64,000 nucleotides of DNA, taken from assembly GCF_003012735.1 (NCBI RefSeq), contig NZ_PXYI01000005.1, positions 1 to 64,000 of the forward strand, given 5' to 3'. Of this stretch, positions 59,451-64,000 are shown in pieces. Under the pieces are notes generated by a model. It was given only the letters and a program-made list of their open reading frames with translations. It was not told where the DNA came from and searched no databases. Source of the stretch: Allosphingosinicella deserti. Its GTDB lineage: Bacteria > Pseudomonadota > Alphaproteobacteria > Sphingomonadales > Sphingomonadaceae. A program made the position numbers and the translations under genes. The first letter of the stretch is position 1; each line of letters starts with the position of its first letter.

Positions 59451-62400
59451 TGGCCGACGACGCGCCGCCGATCGTCGAGGACGCGCCGGAGGTGGTGGAG
59501 CCGGTCGTGCGCCGCACGCCCCGGCGGCGCTGGCTCTCGCGGCTCGCCAAGGCATTGGTCGCGCTGTTCCTGCTGCTCGCCTTGCTCGCCGGCAGCGCCG
59601 CGATCCTGCTCGACACCGGGCCCGGCCACCGTTTCCTGGCCGATCGCATCGCCGGGCTCGCGCCCAATTCGGGGCTGAAAATCCAGATCGGCCGGATCGA
59701 AGGCTCGATCTGGGGCGATACGAGGCTGCGCGACGTGCGCCTTTACGATCCGCAGGGTCTGTTCGCCGAATCCGCCTTGATCGAGGTCGATTGGCAGCCG
59801 CTCGGCTGGATCACCAACCGGCTGATCCTCCACGATTTAAAGAGCGACCTCGCGACCCTGCATCGGCTCCCGAAGCTGAGGCCGTCGACCGAGCCGAAAC
59901 CGATCCTGCCCGGCTTCGACATCCATGTCGGACATCTCGACATCGCCACCTTGAACATCGGTCAGGCGGTGACCGGGCAGCCGCGGATCGCGCGCATATC
60001 GGGTGAGGCCGACATCCGCGCGGGCCGGGCGCTGGTGCGGCTCGATGCGGAGGTGAAAGCCGGCGGCGACCGGCTCGCCTTGCGTCTCGATGCCGAGCCC
60101 AATCGTGACCGGTTCGACGTCGACGTCCGGCTGGCGGCGCCGGCCAAAAGCGTGATCGGTGCGATCGTCGGCACCGACCGGCCGCTGGCGCTGGTGATCG
60201 ACGGCGACGGCCGCTGGAAGAAATGGCGTGGGGCGGCCCGGCTCGACATCTCGGGCCGCCGCACCGCCGAGCTCGCGCTCACCGCCGATGACGGCCGCTA
60301 CGGTGTCGGTGGCTGGGCGACCCCTGGCCAGTTCTGGACCGGGGCCAAGGCACGGCTGACCGCGCCGCGCGTGGCGATCGCGGCGAACGCGACCTTCGCC
60401 GACCGCCAGCTTGCCGGTCGTCTCTCGCTTCGCTCCGCGGCGCTGAAGATGGAGGGGGCGGGAATCATCGATCTCGCCGGCAGCCGCTTCCGGCAATTGC
60501 GTGTGGGCGCCGACCTGCTGCGCCCGCCGGCGCTGATCGACACGATGACGGGGCAGAAGGTGCGCCTGACCCTGCTGCTCGACGGTCCGTTCGAGACGTT
60601 CAAGTTCGCCTACAGGGTCACCTCGCCGCACGTCGCTTTCAAGAATACGGGCTTCGACGATGCGCGGCTCGAAGGGCGCGGCACATGGTCGAAGATGCCG
60701 GTCTCGATCCCCGCCGTGCTCGCCGCGCGGCGGGTGACGGGCGAAGGCCCGATCGCCGGCGCCATCCTCGCCAATCTGCGGGTCGAGGGTGTGCTGAAGC
60801 TCACCGCCAAGGCACTGGTCGGAGAGGGGCTCAGCCTCACCTCGGACAAGCTCAAGGGCAAGGTCAGCCTGTACGTCGATCTCGCCACCGGGCGTTACGA
60901 CGTGGTCCTGTCCGGCGGGATCACCCGTTATTACATTCCCGATCTCGGCATCGTCGATGTGACCAGCGAGCTCAGGGTGGTGCCCGGGCCGGGCGGCAAG
61001 GGCTCGATCGTCACCGGCAAGGGCCGTGCCTGGGTGCGGCGGTTCGACAATCGCTTCCTCGCCGGGCTCGCCGGGGGATTGCCGAGCCTCGAGGCCGATC
61101 TCCTGCGCGGCACCGACAAAGTGCTCCATTTCCGGAATCTCCGGCTGACCGCGCCGTCGATCCGCGCCACCGGAACCGCCTTCCGCCGCCCCGACGGCAC
61201 CTTCCACTTCGAGGGCGGAGGGCGGCAGACGACCTACGGCCCGTTCACGATGGTTCTCGACGGTCGCATCGAACGGCCCAGGATCGCCCTTCAGCTCGCC
61301 CGGCCCAACGACGCGCTTGGGCTTGCAAACGTCCAGCTCGATCTCGATCCCAATGCTGCGGGTTACGCCTATCGCGCGCAGGGCGGATCGCATCTCGGGC
61401 CGTTCACCTCGACCGGGGCGATCCTGTTGCCCAAGGGGGCACCGGCGGTCGTGCAGATCGCCGCGCTTCATGCCTCCAATACACATGGTTTGGGGACGCT
61501 TCGCTCGGACCCGGGCGGGCTCACCGGGCGCCTCGACATTTCCGGCGGCGGCCTGAGCGGCCGGCTCGATTTCTCGCCGTGGAACGACAGGCAGCGCATT
61601 GCCGTCGATCTCACGGCCGCCAATGCGCGCTTCGCCGGGCCGCCGCCGATCGCGATCCGCAGCGGCCGCTTGAAGGGGGTGGCGATCCTCGATCCGGCGG
61701 GAACTTCGCTCGAAGGAAGCCTCAGCGCGCGCGGGATCAGCCGCGGGCCGCTGTCGATCGCCAGCCTGAGCGCGACCGGGAGCATGCGCGGCGGCACCGG
61801 CCAGGTAAAGGCGCAGATTGCCGGCACCCGCGGCCGCAATTTCAGCTTCGAGACCGTCGCCGATTTCGCTCCCGGGCAGATCAGGCTGAGCGGCAGCGGT
61901 GCCGTCGATCGTCGCGCAATCGCGCTCACCCGGCCGGCCTTGCTGAGCCGCCAAGGCGACGGCTGGCGGCTGCGCGACGCGTCGCTGCGTTTCGCGGGCG
62001 GAAATGCGACCGTCTCCGGCCTCTGGAGCAATTCGGGAACCGAACTCAACGCGCGGATGGACTCCATGCCCTTGTCGGTGCTGGACATCGGTTGGCCGGA
62101 GCTCGGCCTCGGCGGCTCTGCGTCGGGAACGCTCAACTACCGCTTCGCGGTGGACGGCAGTCAGCCGAGCGGCGATGCCAATCTGCGCATTCGCGGGCTG
62201 ACTCGCTCCGGCCTGGTTCTCTCGTCGCGGCCGGTCGATATCGGGGTGGTCGCGCGGCTGTTGAACGGCAATGCCGGCGTCCGTGCGATCGCGGTGAGCG
62301 AGGGACGCACCGTCGGGCGAGCCCAGGCGCGGCTGTCGCCGATCGGCGGCTCCGGCAACATCGCCGAGCGCCTGGCTGCCGCGCCGATGTTCGCGCAGAT

Positions 62401-63667
62401 CCGCTACAATGGCCCGGCCGATACCTTGTGGCGGCTGACCGGGGTCGAGCTGCTCGATCTGAGCGGCCCGGTTGCGGTCGGCGCGGATGCGCGGGGCACC
62501 CTCGCCAATCCGCAAATCCGCGGCTCGCTGCGGGCCGAGGGCGCGCGTCTGGAGAGCGCGGTCACCGGCATGGTGATCGACAATGTTCGTGCTGCCGGCC
62601 GCTTCGGCGGCTCGCGGCTGGTGCTCGACAGCTTCAGCGGCACGACCAAACGTGGCGGCACGGTCAGCGGCCGTGCGACGCTCGATCTCGCCGGGCCGAA
62701 GGGCTTCGGCATGGACATCACGCTCGATGCGCAGGCGGCGCAATTGCTCGACCGCGACGACATCCGTGCGCAGGTGACGGGGCCGATCGCGATCCGCTCG
62801 GATGGCGAGGATGGCAGCATCTCCGGCAAGATCCGCCTGGTCAGCGGCAGCTTCCGCCTCGGCAGCGCGGCGGCCGCGACCCAGGTCGCACGGCTCCCGG
62901 TGCGCGAGGTCAACCGGCCCGCCGACGAGCGGCCCGTGCCGCGCCGGCTGACACCGTGGGCCCTCGATCTCGACGTCGATGCGCCGGGGCGGCTGACCGT
63001 CACCGGGCTCGGCATCAACAGCGAGTGGAGCGCCGATCTCAAGATGGCGGGGACGGTTACCGAGCCGCGGATCACCGGGCGTGCGGATCTGGTCCGCGGC
63101 ACCTATGATTTCGCCGGGCGGCGGTTCGACCTCGAACGGGGGCAGATCCGGTTCCTCGGCGAAACTCCGATCAATCCGGTGCTCGACATCACCGCGGAAG
63201 GTGGCGTGCAGGGGCTGAACGCGGTGATCCGGGTCACCGGACGCGGGCTGCAGCCGGAAATCGGCTTCACCAGTACTCCGGCTTTGCCCCAGGACGAACT
63301 GCTCAGCCGTTTGCTGTTCGGCACCTCGATCACGAATTTGTCGGCGCCGGAAGCCTTGCAGCTTGCCGCTGCCGTCGCCTCGTTGAACAGCAGCGGTGGC
63401 GGGCTCGATCCGATCAACGCGGTGCGCGCCGCGACCGGGCTCGACCGGTTGCGGATCGTGCCGGCGGACATCACCACCGGCCAGGGCACCGCGATCGCCG
63501 CCGGCAAGTATCTCGGCCGCCGCGTCTATGTCGAAGTGGTCACCGATGCGCGCGGCTATTCGGCGACGATGGTCGAATATCAGATCACCCGTTGGCTTTC
63601 CCTGCTCTCCAGCATCTCCACGATCGGACGCGAGAGCGTCAACGTTCGCGTGTCGAAGGACTATTAG
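59450..63667 (+). CDS. tamB: Translocation and assembly module protein TamB, 1405 aa
   Basis: One N-terminal membrane anchor (ALVALFLLLALLAGSAAILL, about 36-55) is followed by a long beta-taco of repeats through the periplasm (many GxxD and DLTA-type strands). The C-terminal DUF490/TamB domain contains GQIRFLGETPINPVLDITAEGG and LSRLLFGTSITNLSAPEALQLA. The ATG overlaps tamA's TGA. TamB bridges inner and outer membrane and moves phospholipids and some barrel proteins. The length of 1405 is within the family range. No frameshift is visible over the whole gene. Confidence 0.95.
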   Translation: MADDAPPIVEDAPEVVEPVVRRTPRRRWLSRLAKALVALFLLLALLAGSAAILLDTGPGHRFLADRIAGLAPNSGLKIQIGRIEGSIWGDTRLRDVRLYDPQGLFAESALIEVDWQPLGWITNRLILHDLKSDLATLHRLPKLRPSTEPKPILPGFDIHVGHLDIATLNIGQAVTGQPRIARISGEADIRAGRALVRLDAEVKAGGDRLALRLDAEPNRDRFDVDVRLAAPAKSVIGAIVGTDRPLALVIDGDGRWKKWRGAARLDISGRRTAELALTADDGRYGVGGWATPGQFWTGAKARLTAPRVAIAANATFADRQLAGRLSLRSAALKMEGAGIIDLAGSRFRQLRVGADLLRPPALIDTMTGQKVRLTLLLDGPFETFKFAYRVTSPHVAFKNTGFDDARLEGRGTWSKMPVSIPAVLAARRVTGEGPIAGAILANLRVEGVLKLTAKALVGEGLSLTSDKLKGKVSLYVDLATGRYDVVLSGGITRYYIPDLGIVDVTSELRVVPGPGGKGSIVTGKGRAWVRRFDNRFLAGLAGGLPSLEADLLRGTDKVLHFRNLRLTAPSIRATGTAFRRPDGTFHFEGGGRQTTYGPFTMVLDGRIERPRIALQLARPNDALGLANVQLDLDPNAAGYAYRAQGGSHLGPFTSTGAILLPKGAPAVVQIAALHASNTHGLGTLRSDPGGLTGRLDISGGGLSGRLDFSPWNDRQRIAVDLTAANARFAGPPPIAIRSGRLKGVAILDPAGTSLEGSLSARGISRGPLSIASLSATGSMRGGTGQVKAQIAGTRGRNFSFETVADFAPGQIRLSGSGAVDRRAIALTRPALLSRQGDGWRLRDASLRFAGGNATVSGLWSNSGTELNARMDSMPLSVLDIGWPELGLGGSASGTLNYRFAVDGSQPSGDANLRIRGLTRSGLVLSSRPVDIGVVARLLNGNAGVRAIAVSEGRTVGRAQARLSPIGGSGNIAERLAAAPMFAQIRYNGPADTLWRLTGVELLDLSGPVAVGADARGTLANPQIRGSLRAEGARLESAVTGMVIDNVRAAGRFGGSRLVLDSFSGTTKRGGTVSGRATLDLAGPKGFGMDITLDAQAAQLLDRDDIRAQVTGPIAIRSDGEDGSISGKIRLVSGSFRLGSAAAATQVARLPVREVNRPADERPVPRRLTPWALDLDVDAPGRLTVTGLGINSEWSADLKMAGTVTEPRITGRADLVRGTYDFAGRRFDLERGQIRFLGETPINPVLDITAEGGVQGLNAVIRVTGRGLQPEIGFTSTPALPQDELLSRLLFGTSITNLSAPEALQLAAAVASLNSSGGGLDPINAVRAATGLDRLRIVPADITTGQGTAIAAGKYLGRRVYVEVVTDARGYSATMVEYQITRWLSLLSSISTIGRESVNVRVSKDY

Positions 63668-63743
63668 CGAGCTTTTTCAAGCGCTCAGCACTTCGTTAAC
63701 GCCTCGGGCGTAGATTCGACCCTGCGAACGCATGAGGTGAATC

Positions 63744-64000
63744 ATGGGGTCGAAGATGATGGGCGATCGCGGTCGCCGGGCCGAGCGGATGTCGGTCGAC
63801 GTGGCGGCACGATTGCGGCCGAACGACTGGAGCCACGTCGAAGTGACGATGCTCGATCTTTCGGAGCTTGGCTTTCGCGCCCGCTGCGATGCCAGGCTCC
63901 AGCCCGGCGGCGGCATATCGCTCGACATCCCGGGGATCGGCGCCGTCGAAGCCCAGGTGGAATGGCGCAAGGCGAACCAGTTCGGAGCGCGGTTCTTCGT
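63744..64000 (+). CDS. PilZ domain protein, N-terminal part (cut by window edge)
   Basis: The open frame from ATG 63744 runs off the end of the window. The c-di-GMP binding motif is visible: RRAERMSVDVAARLRP (RxxxR-type) and then DLSELGFRARC (the D-x-S-x-x-G element), followed by strands (VEWRKANQFGARFF). GAGGTGA upstream supports the start. PilZ proteins report c-di-GMP, which often controls exopolysaccharide; the nearest such genes lie about 7 kb upstream, so a link is only suggestive. Confidence 0.85.
   Translation, partial: MGSKMMGDRGRRAERMSVDVAARLRPNDWSHVEVTMLDLSELGFRARCDARLQPGGGISLDIPGIGAVEAQVEWRKANQFGARFF

Noticed and set aside
59837-62743. Long minus-strand frame opposite tamB
   Set aside because: Antisense shadow without motifs; tamB is continuous and coupled to tamA.
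1-64000. tRNA, rRNA and CRISPR arrays
   Set aside because: No cloverleaf with a TpsiC-like arm was seen in the gaps and there is no regular direct-repeat array; only inverted repeats occur.

Overview
The window is high-GC DNA with dense, often overlapping genes (GTGA and TGATG junctions). The gene set points to an alphaproteobacterium of the Sphingomonadales: an Lrp-regulated short PutA, a TonB-dependent receptor, TamA/TamB, CirA-type nutrient uptake, exosortase-A-associated exopolysaccharide genes and sphingomonad-type palindromic repeats. This placement is inferred from gene families; no rRNA or tRNA gene was found. Both window ends cut through genes (an IS630-type transposase tail and a PilZ protein).

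Layout. 1-640: transposase tail, a 22-codon ORF with a perfect Shine-Dalgarno and a hairpin terminator, and a small hypothetical gene. 0.85-3.0 kb: a minus-strand acyl-CoA operon (MaoC hydratase, carboxymuconolactone-decarboxylase-like protein, thiolase). 3.2-6.8 kb: divergent putR/putA, with a 105-bp palindromic repeat inserted in frame inside putA. 7-9.6 kb: membrane and stress genes (BI-1, HdeD, nitroreductase, MscL). 9.7-12.1 kb: an ArsR-VOC-SRPBCC operon whose last gene is broken, then arsM. 12.1-19.2 kb: a TetR-controlled tripartite RND efflux operon with a large inverted-repeat operator and an unusual small first gene. 19.2-25.7 kb: hybrid histidine kinase, HPP protein, flavin halogenase-like protein and a CPA2 antiporter. 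25.9-26.7 kb: a Phd/PIN toxin-antitoxin pair with a palindromic operator. 26.7-34 kb: catabolic and transport genes (DODA dioxygenase, SSS symporter, LysR, SDR, hydrolases, alpha-amino-acid ester hydrolase). 34-38 kb: a TonB receptor with a secreted partner and a small HTH gene preceded by a hairpin with a CCTCCTCCT loop. 38.4-42.5 kb: LpxH-like phosphatase with a glycosyltransferase, sugar dehydrogenase with DUF2231. 42.7-49 kb: GH2 beta-galactosidase, adenine deaminase, MscS channel, topoisomerase IB. 49-57 kb: an exopolysaccharide block of the exosortase-A-associated type, in which two divergent intergenic regions share an exact 16-bp palindromic motif. 57.4-63.7 kb: tamA-tamB, then a PilZ gene.

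The clearest unusual items are the in-frame repeat in putA, the anti-Shine-Dalgarno-like hairpin near 38.1 kb, the shared 16-bp motif of the exopolysaccharide block, the 47-bp efflux operator with a CxxC-less AhpD-like first gene, and several small membrane-protein genes too short for routine gene calling.
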